Of a stretch of DNA of 64,000 bases, positions 36,531 to 45,676 are shown one piece after another. The notes below the pieces were generated by a model. It was given only the letters and a program-made list of their open reading frames with translations. It did no database searches and was not told where the DNA came from. Numbering within the stretch: the first letter of the stretch is position 1; the number at the start of each line of letters is the position of its first letter. Source of the DNA: Clostridium magnum DSM 2767 (GTDB lineage: Bacteria > Bacillota > Clostridia > Clostridiales > Clostridiaceae). A program made the position numbers and the translations under genes. The stretch spans positions 55,548-119,547 of the forward strand of contig NZ_LWAE01000012.1 in the NCBI RefSeq assembly GCF_001623875.1, in the 5' to 3' direction.

Positions 36531-38243
36531 CTATACAATAAACTTATTTACTATACTTGCAATTTTTTGTGAAAGCTCAGCCTGGCTTTGTGAAGAATGT
36601 GCTATATCTTCAATTGTTTTAGCAACCTCATTCACACTTCCAAGTATCTCTTCGGAACCGGATGCAGATTGTTCTGCTGTGGAAGCGGCATCTTCAACGG
36701 CGATATTTACCTGGGATACTATCTCTTTTATTTGTTTTAAGGAGTCGTTTATATCATTTGACATACTATTTATCATTTCAGCATCCTTCTCATATTGAAT
36801 TCCTGTATCCATAAGCAATTGATAGTTAGGTACAACTACATTTGCCATGTAATCAAGCATTTCAGTACCACTATTAGAGATGTTATTAAAAGCCTTTTCT
36901 ACTGCAAGTACCATTTTGTTAATACTCTGAACTGCCTTTGAAGATTCTTCAGATAATTTTCTAACCTCATCAGCTACAACAGCAAAACCTCTTCCTTGTA
37001 CTCCTGCTCTTGCTGCTTCAATTGCTGCATTTAGAGCAAGAAGATTTGTCTGTTCTGATATATTTGCAATAGATGCTGCCATAGTTTTAACTTCAGAAAC
37101 AACCTTCCCATCTTCAATTGCCTTTATAATATTTTTTTTCTTTTCATCGTATATGACTTTACCTTCTTCTATATTCTTAGAAGCTTTTTCTTTTATATCA
37201 ACTGCACGTTTTTTTATTTCATTTGAGGACTGTGCTGCATCATTTGCTTTATTGGAAAGTTTACTTATGTTTCCGTTTATTTCCTGAGTGGATGCACTTA
37301 TTTCTTCTGTAACACTGCTTAAATTTTGAGAGCTTTCAGCTATTTGATCTGTTGCTTCATTTACAGAAGACATTATTGATGAAATTTCTTCTGTAGTTGC
37401 AGACAATTCCTGGCTTGTAGAATTCATATGCTCTGTGCTGTTCATTATTTCTTTTACTAGAGCTTTTATACTGTCAGTTGCATGATTTAACCTTTGAGCT
37501 ATCGTACCTATTTCGTCTTTACTGCTAAGTTTTATTGGTTTATTTAAAATTCCGTTGCTCAAATCTTCACTGAACTTTAAAATTTTATTAATTTCTCTTA
37601 TTGAAGAGTTAGTAATTTTCAATCCTAATAATATAGATATAATAAAACTTATTAAAGTAACAGAGGCTATAATCAAAAGAGAAGTTTTATATGTCATATA
37701 ACTTGAATTATTTCTATTATCTGCTTTTTTTACAGTAATATTAACTAACTTTTCAACAGTTTCAGTTAATTTACTTCTATAAGATGCTGATTCTTTATTT
37801 AAACTCATTGCCTCATCATATTTTCCTTGAGACATAAGATTGAATATTTCATCGCATATATTTCTCCAATCTTTTAGCTCAGTGTCCAGTTCATCCAGTA
37901 AGATTTCTTCTTCAGCAGTGAGATTGGATTTTTTATAGGTACTTATAATTTCATTATTCTTATTTCTATACATAGTGCTAGTGTTTATTGTAACTTGAGT
38001 TTTATTACTGTCTCTGCTTTCTACAAGATTTATTATTTCAAGCCTTAGATGCATTGTATTAGCATTGAGTTCCTCCAAGTTTTTTAGATTTTTCAAATCA
38101 CTATTATATAATGCATTTGATACTGTAGTCATCTTTTTCATACTAGTTCCGCCAATTATACCTGCGATTAAAACAAATAGTGATGCAAATAGAAATCCTA
38201 ATAACAATTTTTGTTTCATTTTTAAGTTACTAAACAATTCCAT
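36531..38243 (-). CDS. Methyl-accepting chemotaxis protein (4HB sensor)
   Basis: This is an intact 570-residue chemoreceptor. It has an N-terminal membrane helix (about residues 12-34), a four-helix-bundle extracytoplasmic sensor (about 35-185), a second helix (about 188-210), HAMP (about 212-265) and a signalling domain with the conserved hairpin 'IANISEQTNLLALNAAIEAA', followed by 'VADEVRKLSEES'. GGAGGG lies before ATG 38243. Unlike the broken receptor at 21 kb it has no lesion. The gene stands alone on the minus strand, with the R2 repeat behind its 3' end. Confidence 0.9.
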   Translation of the reverse strand: MELFSNLKMKQKLLLGFLFASLFVLIAGIIGGTSMKKMTTVSNALYNSDLKNLKNLEELNANTMHLRLEIINLVESRDSNKTQVTINTSTMYRNKNNEIISTYKKSNLTAEEEILLDELDTELKDWRNICDEIFNLMSQGKYDEAMSLNKESASYRSKLTETVEKLVNITVKKADNRNNSSYMTYKTSLLIIASVTLISFIISILLGLKITNSSIREINKILKFSEDLSNGILNKPIKLSSKDEIGTIAQRLNHATDSIKALVKEIMNSTEHMNSTSQELSATTEEISSIMSSVNEATDQIAESSQNLSSVTEEISASTQEINGNISKLSNKANDAAQSSNEIKKRAVDIKEKASKNIEEGKVIYDEKKKNIIKAIEDGKVVSEVKTMAASIANISEQTNLLALNAAIEAARAGVQGRGFAVVADEVRKLSEESSKAVQSINKMVLAVEKAFNNISNSGTEMLDYMANVVVPNYQLLMDTGIQYEKDAEMINSMSNDINDSLKQIKEIVSQVNIAVEDAASTAEQSASGSEEILGSVNEVAKTIEDIAHSSQSQAELSQKIASIVNKFIV

Positions 38244-38471
38244 GATAACCCTCCTAAAAATAACTATTTATATAAAATTTATAATATAGAATATTAATTA
38301 ATATAAATTATTTATTAATATTTTATATTATACAGTATTATTTGGAAGAAGAAAAGTTTTAATTATGATATGTTAAATAAATTAAACCAAGGTAGCTAGT
38401 TATAAGAGTACAAAAACTACTAAAAAAAGTTTATAATAGTAAAGAAGAAAATAGATAGGAGTAGAGGCTAA

Positions 38472-39725
38472 TTGGAAAAACAAAAAAACAAGTATAGGTG
38501 GGTTGTTTTTGGCGCAGTATTATTTTCTTATTTTATAATCGTAAGTCAAAGAACAGCACCGGGATTAATTTCAGATCAATTAATAAAAGATTTTAATGTG
38601 ACATCATCCATAATTGGATTATTGGCCAGTATTCAGTTTTTGGCCTATTCTAGTTTACAAATTCCCATTGGAATATTGTCAGATCGTTATGGCCCCAATT
38701 TTTTTCTTATTACAGGGACACTACTTAGTGGTTTAGGTACTTTAATTTATAGTGCTGCAACAAATGTATTGGTTCTGTTTCTTGGTAGACTATTGGATGG
38801 AATGGGAGATGCAGCGATTTGGATTAACTTAGTATTGATTTTAAGTCAGTGGTTTAAAGCAAGAGAGTTTATTGGATTGCTTGGTTTAGCTGGAATGAGT
38901 GGAAGCTTTGGGTTCTTAGCGGCAACTGTTCCTTTTTCAGCATGGATTTCTTTATCTGGTTGGAGAATTCCGTTTTTTGTAACAGGAATTATTTTATGTC
39001 TTTCTGCCATTCTTCTTTATTTTGTTCTTATTAGGAAACCAAAACAAATGGGAAAGAACTATTCTGCAATCAATCCTAGGGAGAAGGAATATAAACGTGA
39101 AAAAACTATTGTTATCTTAAGGCGCATATTTTCCCAGCGTCAGGCCTGGGCAACATTCTTATGCCATTTTGGTCTTGTAGGTACATATGTTGGTTTTATT
39201 GGCTCCTGGGCAGTGCCATATGGAATGCATGTATATGGAATGACCCGTTCAGGTGCAAGTCAGCTCATCATGATAGGCCTTATCGGCGGTCTTATTGGTG
39301 CTCCTTTAACTAGTTTGATTTCTAGCCGATTAGAATCTATCAAAATCCTTTATGTTATTGCTCATTTTATTAACCTTGTGAGTTGGAGTACTTTTATTTT
39401 ATTCCATGGAAAACCTCCATTTTTTATATTAGTTATCCTTTTCCTAGTTATCGGTTATTGTAATGGAGCGAGTACTTTGACATTTGCAGCTGTCAGGCAA
39501 TCTTTTCCTATAAAAGAAGTAGGTGTTGTTTCAGGATTTGCAAATACGGGAGGATTTTTAAGTGCTGTTTTATTACCAAGTATTTTTGGAAAAGTACTAG
39601 ACCATTTCCATACTGCTTCAAGTAATGTTGGATATTTTTACGGTTTTATTATCCCGATTATATTCTCAATGCTTGGTTTAGCTGGTGGAATTCTTCTTAA
39701 GAAACAGCATCAGGAAGCAAAGTAG
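38472..39725 (+). CDS. Major facilitator superfamily transporter
   Basis: This 417-residue protein has 12 predicted helices. The MFS loop 2-3 motif appears as 'GILSDRYGPNFFLI' (near residue 75), and the loop 8-9 counterpart as 'SSRLESIKILYVI'. N-terminal 'YFIIVSQRTAPGLISDQLIKDF' and overall layout resemble the hexuronate/nitrate-type MFS groups. The substrate is not predictable. TTG 38472 is used because GGAG lies about 10 nt upstream and no ATG fits. It is a single-gene unit. Confidence 0.82.
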   Translation: MEKQKNKYRWVVFGAVLFSYFIIVSQRTAPGLISDQLIKDFNVTSSIIGLLASIQFLAYSSLQIPIGILSDRYGPNFFLITGTLLSGLGTLIYSAATNVLVLFLGRLLDGMGDAAIWINLVLILSQWFKAREFIGLLGLAGMSGSFGFLAATVPFSAWISLSGWRIPFFVTGIILCLSAILLYFVLIRKPKQMGKNYSAINPREKEYKREKTIVILRRIFSQRQAWATFLCHFGLVGTYVGFIGSWAVPYGMHVYGMTRSGASQLIMIGLIGGLIGAPLTSLISSRLESIKILYVIAHFINLVSWSTFILFHGKPPFFILVILFLVIGYCNGASTLTFAAVRQSFPIKEVGVVSGFANTGGFLSAVLLPSIFGKVLDHFHTASSNVGYFYGFIIPIIFSMLGLAGGILLKKQHQEAK

Positions 39726-39767
39726 TTAGAAGGGGTAATGAGGGAAGATAATACTTAAATAGATCAA

Positions 39768-39800
39768 AAGCCAATGCTTAACAATAATAAGCATTGGCTT
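39768..39800 (-). terminator. Terminator of the SRP RNA unit, copy A
   Basis: AAGCCAATGCTTA and TAAGCATTGGCTT form a 13-bp perfect stem with a 7-nt loop. On the minus strand it is followed by TTTTGAT. On the plus strand it could also stop MFS transcription. Confidence 0.75.
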
Positions 39801-39835
39801 AAAATTTCTAAAATAAATCATCCAAAATATCAGTA

Positions 39836-39983
39836 CTCTTATTTTGACACCTATCTCTCGATAGGTGGGTGTCCTCACAGATGCCTCAATCGCCTTCAAT
39901 GCCGTAAAAGGACTCACAAGAAAGTACATTTCTTCATCTAAATATTGGACTCCCGAAGCTTAAATGTAGGTTCAAAATAAGAG
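39836..39983 (-). ncRNA. Structured RNA candidate downstream of SRP RNA, copy A
   Basis: The segment is enclosed by a perfect 12-bp closing stem, CTCTTATTTTGA with TCAAAATAAGAG, with inner complementary blocks (GAGTCC/GGAC) and a hairpin CACCTATC/GATAGGTG. It lies between SRP RNA and the terminator on the same strand and recurs at 60350-60498. The long closing stem with a large irregular interior is reminiscent of 6S RNA, but I cannot verify that; it may also be only a processed trailer. Confidence 0.4.
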
Positions 39984-40020
39984 CTTAGCGAGTATTTCAG
40001 AAATATGGTCTATGTATATC

Positions 40021-40282
40021 GTGCACCCTCTGTCGACAGTTACCCTACTGGCGGTACAGATCAAGTTAGCTCAAACCAGGTTGTTCCACGGCACTCAGAA
40101 GTGATCACTTACCGCTGCTTCCTTCCGGATCTGACGGAGTTCATGAGCTTCTGTCGCATGGGACCCAATTCTCAATACTACTTTGATCAGGCAGACCCAA
40201 CAGACTAAAGCCTATAGAGGGAATTCAATCTTGCTGTAGCGGATTGCAGGTTACAGGGCACCGCTAGCTCCCCATCTAGCAC
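40021..40282 (-). ncRNA. ffs: Signal recognition particle RNA (large bacterial type), copy A
   Basis: On the minus strand the 5' part reads GTGCTAGATGGGGAGCTAGC, followed by GGTGCCCTGTAACCTGCAAT, the Alu-domain start of clostridial large SRP RNAs. The S-domain tip GTCAGATCCGGAAGGAAGCA, then GCGGTAAGTGATCAC, is the Ffh-binding helix 8 loop. The 3' part returns to GAGCTAAC and GAGGGTGCACGATAT. Total about 262 nt, the normal size. The RNA scaffolds Ffh for co-translational membrane targeting. It has its own promoter upstream. A second copy lies at 60536. Confidence 0.9.
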
Positions 40283-40323
40283 GAATTCTATCTTTAAATT
40301 AGTTATTTCCTTGCTGTGAGACT

Positions 40324-40352
40324 ATAATAACATAATTAAAGTCCTTGTACAA
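40324..40352 (-). promoter_or_regulatory. Promoter of SRP RNA copy A
   Basis: On the minus strand TTGTAC (40347-40352) and TATTAT (40324-40329) are 17 bp apart. The predicted start is about 35 nt before the mature RNA. The same arrangement is kept in copy B. Confidence 0.6.
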
Positions 40353-40627
40353 GGGATATATGACTAGTAATGTTATCCAATAAAATCAGTAGCTTATAGA
40401 TGCGATTGTCTTCTAATAGTACAAAAGCTTATAGAATAAGTGATATTAATATCTAACGACTAGGTATTGAGAGTATAGATTATTTGACAAGCATTAAAAC
40501 CAATAAAAAGTAGGTGTAATAGTTTACAAAATAATGATTAAATGTTAGTGTTATACATAAATAAATAGGACAAGGTATAAGAAAAGTATAGATCTGTATC
40601 ATAAAAACTATTAAGAGGTGATATAAA

Positions 40628-41293
40628 ATGAATATTGAAGGTGTTAATTATCCTTCTGATTCTGAAGCTAAGAAATCATTGGTAGATATTGGACGAAGAA
40701 TATATGAAAAAGGATTTGTAGCAGCAAATGATGGAAATATTAGTTGTAAAGTTGATTCTAATACCATATGGATAACTCCCACAGGTGTTTCTAAAGGGTA
40801 TATGACGGAAGATATGATGATAAAGATGGATTTAGATGGGAAAATAGTAGATGGAAAATTGAAGCCATCATCTGAATTTAAAATGCATCTTCGTGTTTAT
40901 AAAGAAAATCCTGACGTTATGGCAGTTACACATGCACATCCACCTGTTGCTACTTCTTTTGCAATTGCTGGAATCAGCTTAGATAAGGCAATTCTTCCGG
41001 AGGCAATTGTTCAATTGGGGACAGTTCCAATAGCTCCCTACGCTACGCCCGGATCACAAGGTATTCCTGATTCAATTGCACCCTTTTGCAAAACACATAA
41101 TGGTGTGCTTTTGGCACATCATGGTGCATTAAGCTGGGGTAAGGATATATATCAAGCCTTTTATAGAATGGAATCAATTGAGTATTATGCTAATATACTT
41201 ATGTACACAGGCTATATAATTGGAAAACAAAACGAACTTTCTCATGATCAAGTTGAAGAACTATTGAATACCAAACGTAAATTAGATAATTAA
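40628..41293 (+). CDS. Class II aldolase (fuculose/5-deoxyribulose-phosphate aldolase type)
   Basis: This 221-residue zinc-dependent class II aldolase of the AraD/FucA fold shows 'NDGNISCKVDSNTIWITPTG' and 'SSEFKMHLRVYK'. The zinc ligands are in THAHPPVATSF, and a third His lies in LLAHHGALSWG. An acidic residue lies in 'LPEAIVQLG'. In the DHAP shunt, Ald2 of this family splits 5-deoxyribulose 1-phosphate or methylthioribulose 1-phosphate into DHAP plus an aldehyde. MtnK and MtnA, which make that substrate, are encoded at 45677 and 46952. FucA/RhaD-like activity is the alternative. Ribosome site AAGAGGTG. Confidence 0.85.
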   Translation: MNIEGVNYPSDSEAKKSLVDIGRRIYEKGFVAANDGNISCKVDSNTIWITPTGVSKGYMTEDMMIKMDLDGKIVDGKLKPSSEFKMHLRVYKENPDVMAVTHAHPPVATSFAIAGISLDKAILPEAIVQLGTVPIAPYATPGSQGIPDSIAPFCKTHNGVLLAHHGALSWGKDIYQAFYRMESIEYYANILMYTGYIIGKQNELSHDQVEELLNTKRKLDN

Positions 41294-41310
41294 TATGATA
41301 AAAATATTTA

Positions 41311-41362
41311 GGACTGTATATAGATTTGTGTGAAAAACCAATTTATATACAGTCTCTTTTTA
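41311..41362 (+). terminator. Terminator after the aldolase gene
   Basis: GACTGTATATA pairs with TATATACAGTC, followed by TCTTTTTAT. It separates the aldolase gene from the transporter genes; the R3 repeat begins in its T-run. Confidence 0.75.
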
Positions 41363-41545
41363 TCCAATGACTACCCGCTCTAATACTCCCATACGCACTC
41401 TGTGAAAGCGATTCACACAAAATCATAGATTTTGGTTCTCTGCTTTTCTTCAAAGTGTACGTTGCGAGCGGCTACGTCCCTGGATTTGTTCAACTAAGAA
41501 TCAGCTGGAGTTTGAAACTCCAGCTGATTCAAGTTTTAACTTCAT
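41359..41545 (-). repeat. Dispersed mosaic repeat, copy R3
   Basis: This is a full-length 187-bp copy in reverse orientation. It runs from TTTATCCAATGACTACCCGC at its right edge to AAGTTTTAACTTCAT at its left edge. The stem is AATCAGCTGGAGTTT/AAACTCCAGCTGATT: relative to R2, both arms changed A/T to C/G at the same position, so pairing is kept. Confidence 0.78.
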
Positions 41546-41717
41546 AAAACCGAGATTTTTTGCTTAATCCAATTTTTTCTTATATCAATTATTTTATATT
41601 CGGAAATATAAGGTATAAGAGGAGTGTAAACGTTTAGTGAAATATTGTAATATTATGGTATTTATTAGAATAAATTAAGCTTAAATTAGGGGTAAATTAG
41701 AAGGGGGTAAAGTTTTT

Positions 41718-42842
41718 ATGAAAAAGTTATTAGCTTTGACGTTGACAGCGCTTATGTGTGCGTCCTTGTCTGCATGTGGAGGTGGAAGTAATGCTACTAC
41801 ATCCGGATCAGATTCTGCAGTAAAAGCAGGAGATACGGCATCCTATGCTAAGGCTCTTAAGGGGAAAAAGGTTGCAGTTGTTCGTAATCTTGCAGCAGGT
41901 GATCATACACAACAATTTTTAGATGGTTGTGTATCAGAGGGTAAGGCACTTGGATTTACAGTTGATACCTTTGTAACAGATGGTGATGATGCTAGAACAC
42001 AGGAGGTTACTGCTCAATGTATCCAAAAAGGGTATGATGGACTAATAATTTCCCATGCTCAGTTATCTTATGCATATAACATGTTAAAACCTGATATAGA
42101 TAAGGGCATAAAAGTAGTTACATTTGATAGTATGCCTCTTAAAGACGGTGACGCTAAAGGACAGTTACTTCAAGATATTACTTCAACAGCACAGGATGAT
42201 AATGCGTTGGCAAGTTTATCACTTGGCTTTATGATGGAAGAGTTCGATATGAAAGTTCTAAAGACATTCATGGGTCCTGGAATTCCACCTTTAGATAGAC
42301 GTAATGTTGTTTATACTAAGCTAGAACAAGAAGGTAAGATCAAAACTGTTGAAGTTATTGCTCCATCGGATACAGCAAACGTTCGTGGTGATATGACTAA
42401 CAAGACAGCTGCTATTCTTCCTAAGTATTCAAAAGGATCTGTAGATGCTATCTGGGGTTGTTATGATGAACTTGCAAAAGGTGTATTACAGTCATTAAAC
42501 GATGCTAAAAGAACGGACATCCCTATGTATACAATAGATATATCTAATGATGATATTCAGTTAATGCTTAAAAACAAAGATGTATGGAAATCTACAGCTG
42601 CAGTTGACCCTAAATTAATCGGTATTGTTGATACTAGACTTTTAGCTAAGAAATTTTTAAACTTAGAAACTCCAGAATACTTTAATTTAAAAGCAAATTT
42701 AGTTAAAACTTCACAATTATCCTCAGACATAAGCATGACAAATCTTATAACAGTTATTAATGGTTGGGGTGATGCTACTTCAAAAGAAGATTCACTTAAT
42801 GAGCCTTGGATGGACGAAGTGAAAAAGATTAATGGCAAGTAA
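41718..42842 (+). CDS. Sugar-type ABC substrate-binding lipoprotein
   Basis: This 374-residue Peripla_BP_4-class lipoprotein has a signal peptide ending in lipobox LSAC, with Cys20 as the lipid site, then a Gly/Ser/Thr linker. Landmarks are 'KGKKVAVVRNLAAGDHT', 'GYDGLIISHAQL', 'IKVVTFDSMPL', 'DAIWGCYDELAKGVLQSL' and 'IPMYTIDISNDDIQLM'. AGAAGGGGG lies before ATG 41718. It is the binding component of the ribose-type importer encoded by the next two genes. The MtnK/MtnA neighbours suggest methylthioribose, 5-deoxyribose or their nucleosides as ligand. Confidence 0.88.
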   Translation: MKKLLALTLTALMCASLSACGGGSNATTSGSDSAVKAGDTASYAKALKGKKVAVVRNLAAGDHTQQFLDGCVSEGKALGFTVDTFVTDGDDARTQEVTAQCIQKGYDGLIISHAQLSYAYNMLKPDIDKGIKVVTFDSMPLKDGDAKGQLLQDITSTAQDDNALASLSLGFMMEEFDMKVLKTFMGPGIPPLDRRNVVYTKLEQEGKIKTVEVIAPSDTANVRGDMTNKTAAILPKYSKGSVDAIWGCYDELAKGVLQSLNDAKRTDIPMYTIDISNDDIQLMLKNKDVWKSTAAVDPKLIGIVDTRLLAKKFLNLETPEYFNLKANLVKTSQLSSDISMTNLITVINGWGDATSKEDSLNEPWMDEVKKINGK

Positions 42843-42889
42843 TTTAGATAGTAACAATCATTATGTAATTATATGTGAGGGTGAAGCAA

Positions 42890-44425
42890 ATGGATAAAAT
42901 AAAACTAGAAATGAAAAATGTTTCAGTTGAATTTCCAGGGGTTAAAGCTTTATCTAACGTTGATTTCGACCTTGAAGGTGGAACAATTCAAGCGCTTATT
43001 GGTGCAAATGGCGCAGGCAAATCAACTTTAATGAAGGTTCTAGCAGGCGCCAACTCAAATTATATTGGTGAGATTTTTATAGATGGGGAATCGGTTGAAA
43101 TCCGATCCCCTAAAGATGCAAAAAATCTTGGCATTGAGATTGTTTTTCAGGAGGTAGATACAGCTTTAATCCCTTATCTTTCTGTTGCAGAGAATGTTAT
43201 GTTTGATTATCTTGTAAACAATATGGAAAAAAAACAACTAGTTAACTGGAATAACATACGGGCTGCAGCCAGTTCAATTCTAAAAAAATTAAATGTAGAA
43301 CTTGATGTAAAACGATTAGCTTCAGATTTAACCTTGTCAGAAAAACAGATGGTGCTTATTGCTAGATGTGTAGTTGAAAAGTGCCGAGTACTGATTTTAG
43401 ACGAGCCCACCGCTCCATTGTCTAATTCAGAAACAAAAGAGTTGTTTAGAATCGTTCGTCAACTAGCTAAAGAAGGTGTGTCTGTAGTATTTATATCCCA
43501 TAGAATTAGTGAATTATTCGAAATATGTGATTCAATTACCATAATGCGTGATGGACAAGTTGTTACAAGTATGCCTATTAAGTCAGAATTAGAGCAGAGA
43601 AAAGTAGTTGAATTAATGCTTGGACAAAAAATGACGGATCAATATATAAAAAAGCAAGTTAACATTGGGCCTACATTACTAGAGGTTAAAGATCTTACAG
43701 AGGAAAATAATCTGGTTAAAAACATAAACTTAAGAATTAATCAGGTAGAAATAGTTGGAATAGCAGGGCTAGTGGGTGCTGGAAAAACTGAGCTCTGTAA
43801 AACCCTTTTTGGTGCCTTAAAGCAAAAGAGCGGTAATATAAAACTAAATGGCAAAAAACTTAAATATAAGGATCCCCATGGAGCAGTAAAATGCGGATTT
43901 GCTCTTGTTCCTGAAGAAAGACGAAAGGAAGGAGTACTAATTACTGACCCTGTATACTCCAATATTAGCATTGCATCCATAAAGAAATATACTAAAGCTT
44001 TTTCAATTGTAGATAAAAAGAAAGAAAAGAAGGATGCCCGTGTAATGATTGGTGATCTTGGAATTAAGACTCCATTAGAGGAGCAAGTAGTTGCATTATT
44101 GTCAGGAGGTAATCAGCAGAAGGTTGTACTTGGAAAATGGCTCAATTCTGAATCGGAAATCTATATTTTCGATGAGCCTACAAAAGGTATTGACGTTGGT
44201 GCAAAACGTGAAATGTATCAGCTAATTGAACGGCTGGCAGAGCAGGGGAAAGGCATATTATATGCATCCTGTGAGTTTCAGGAAATACTATCAATTGCAG
44301 ACAGGGTGTATGTGATGTTTGATGGAGAGATTATTAAGGAATTGAACAGTATTGCAGATATCAATGAAGAAGAACTGTTATATTATTCAATGGGGGGAGA
44401 AGCAAGTGAAGGAACAAGTAGTTGA
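42890..44425 (+). CDS. Ribose-type ABC transporter ATPase (RbsA/MglA-like, two domains)
   Basis: This is a tandem ATPase of about 511 residues. The first domain has Walker A GANGAGKST and Walker B VLILDEPTAPLS. Its signature reads 'LTLSEKQMVLIARCV', where the usual LSxGxxQ is already degenerate. The second domain has the family's altered Walker A GLVGAGKTE and signature LLSGGNQQKVVLGKWL with 'IYIFDEPTKGIDVG'. GAGGGTGAA favours ATG 42890 over the in-frame GTG 42875. It ends overlapping the permease gene by 20 bp. Confidence 0.9.
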   Translation: MDKIKLEMKNVSVEFPGVKALSNVDFDLEGGTIQALIGANGAGKSTLMKVLAGANSNYIGEIFIDGESVEIRSPKDAKNLGIEIVFQEVDTALIPYLSVAENVMFDYLVNNMEKKQLVNWNNIRAAASSILKKLNVELDVKRLASDLTLSEKQMVLIARCVVEKCRVLILDEPTAPLSNSETKELFRIVRQLAKEGVSVVFISHRISELFEICDSITIMRDGQVVTSMPIKSELEQRKVVELMLGQKMTDQYIKKQVNIGPTLLEVKDLTEENNLVKNINLRINQVEIVGIAGLVGAGKTELCKTLFGALKQKSGNIKLNGKKLKYKDPHGAVKCGFALVPEERRKEGVLITDPVYSNISIASIKKYTKAFSIVDKKKEKKDARVMIGDLGIKTPLEEQVVALLSGGNQQKVVLGKWLNSESEIYIFDEPTKGIDVGAKREMYQLIERLAEQGKGILYASCEFQEILSIADRVYVMFDGEIIKELNSIADINEEELLYYSMGGEASEGTSS

Positions 44426-45422
44426 TGGAAATAAGAAAAGTAAAGAATTAATGAAGTTTATTACCAAATGGGGAACTTTAATAACAATAGTGGTACTATT
44501 TATATTTTTTACCTTTGCCAATTGGAGTACCAGTAAAAATTCAAGTGTTTTCCTAACTAATGATAACATAATTACAATTATTAGAAGTATAGCAATTACA
44601 GCAATTATAGCAATTGGATTGACCTTTTCATTAACTGTCAAAGGGATGGACTTGTCAATTGGTGCTAATGCAAATTTTGCAGACTTTTTAGTTATGTCAA
44701 TGTTTGTTTGGTATGGTATGAATATATTTTCATCTATTGTTCTTACTATAATAGTTTGTCTAGTTATTGGGTTAATAAATAGTTTTCTTATTGTAAAAAT
44801 GAAGATACCAGATATGGTTGCAGCCTTATCTACAATGTTTATGTTTCAGGGTGTAGCAATGACATATTCTAATGGCGGTGCTATTACAGAACGCATGATG
44901 ATGAAAAGTGGGCAGGCATCTGTAGGCTTAGTATCCCCTGCCTTTAGAAGTTTAGGTAAGGAACCATGGATTATAGTAATTATGATAGTTGTAGTTATAT
45001 TTGCACATTTCTTTTTAAACTATACTAAGTATGGAAGATATATGTATGCCGTTGGAGGAAACCCAGAGGCAGCAAAGCTATCAGGTATCGCTGTTAATAA
45101 GTATAAAATATTTGCATATTTATTATCTGCAGGTTTTGCAGCCTTAGGAGGTATACTGATAGCTGCAAGAGTTGGTACCGCTCAGGTTAATGCTGGTGCT
45201 GCTTATCTAATGCCAGCGGTGGCAGCAGCATATATTGGCTTTTCTGTTGCTGGAGCAGGTAAACCAAATGCCTTTGGTACCTTGGCAGGAGCGGTACTGG
45301 TAGGTATGCTTGAAAATGGATTAATTATGATGTCTGTTCCATATTATGCGATAGATATTATAAAGGGTGCAGTGCTTGCAATAGCTTTAGCACTTACTTA
45401 CGTTAATAAAAAGGATACTTAA
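44406..45422 (+). CDS. Ribose-type ABC transporter permease (RbsC-like)
   Basis: This permease of about 338 residues has 8-10 membrane helices. It shows the BPD_transp_2 features 'AIIAIGLTFSLTVKGMDLSIGA' near residue 60 and 'YTKYGRYMYAVGGNPEAAKLSGI' near residue 205 (landmarks only). GTG 44406 follows GGGGGGAG inside the end of the ATPase gene, and the resulting overlap implies translational coupling. A hairpin AAAGAAATC/GATTTCTTT follows the stop (45424-45450). Confidence 0.88.
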   Translation: MKEQVVDGNKKSKELMKFITKWGTLITIVVLFIFFTFANWSTSKNSSVFLTNDNIITIIRSIAITAIIAIGLTFSLTVKGMDLSIGANANFADFLVMSMFVWYGMNIFSSIVLTIIVCLVIGLINSFLIVKMKIPDMVAALSTMFMFQGVAMTYSNGGAITERMMMKSGQASVGLVSPAFRSLGKEPWIIVIMIVVVIFAHFFLNYTKYGRYMYAVGGNPEAAKLSGIAVNKYKIFAYLLSAGFAALGGILIAARVGTAQVNAGAAYLMPAVAAAYIGFSVAGAGKPNAFGTLAGAVLVGMLENGLIMMSVPYYAIDIIKGAVLAIALALTYVNKKDT

Positions 45423-45423
45423 A

Positions 45424-45452
45424 AAAGAAATCTTTATGATTTCTTTTATCTT
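45424..45452 (+). terminator. Short hairpin terminator after the permease gene
   Basis: AAAAGAAATC pairs with GATTTCTTTT around TTTAT directly after the stop codon, with the T-run inside the 3' arm. Confidence 0.6.
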
Positions 45453-45466
45453 AATTTATATAGAAT

Positions 45467-45648
45467 CTTTTATCCGATGACTACCCGCTCTAATACTCCC
45501 ATCTTCTCCAAAGTGAGAGTAAAGATCGGCTATGTCCCTGGATTCGTTCAACTAAGAATCAGATGGGGGTTAAATGCCTAAATGGCATTTAACGGGCAAA
45601 GCCCCGGGTCGTAGACGAAACCCCATCTGATTCAAGTTTCCACTTCAT
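45467..45648 (-). repeat. Dispersed mosaic repeat, copy R4
   Basis: Edges are TTTATCCGATGACTACCCGC and GTTTCCACTTCAT. Its central module is short and its stem loop is enlarged by an inserted hairpin (GGGGTTAAATGCC...GGCATTTAACGGG...CCCCGGG). A similar hairpin occurs in the 16S-23S spacer at about 63592-63664. The element separates the permease gene from mtnK. Confidence 0.75.
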
Positions 45649-45676
45649 ATACTTAAGAAAGGTAAGGTGATTGTTT

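Larger units (their letters stand above)
39764..40371 (-). repeat. Duplicated block with SRP RNA, copy A
   Basis: This 608-bp segment is about 90 percent identical by eye to 60280-60884. It contains, in minus-strand order, a promoter, the large SRP RNA, a second structured RNA candidate and a terminator. Similarity starts at 'TCAAAAGCCAATGCTT' and ends at 'GAC(T/C)AGTAAT', so the duplication includes the complete transcription unit and little else. Confidence 0.8.

Noticed and set aside
40005..40208. 67-codon plus-strand frame
   Set aside because: It is antisense to the SRP RNA and absent as a frame in the second copy.
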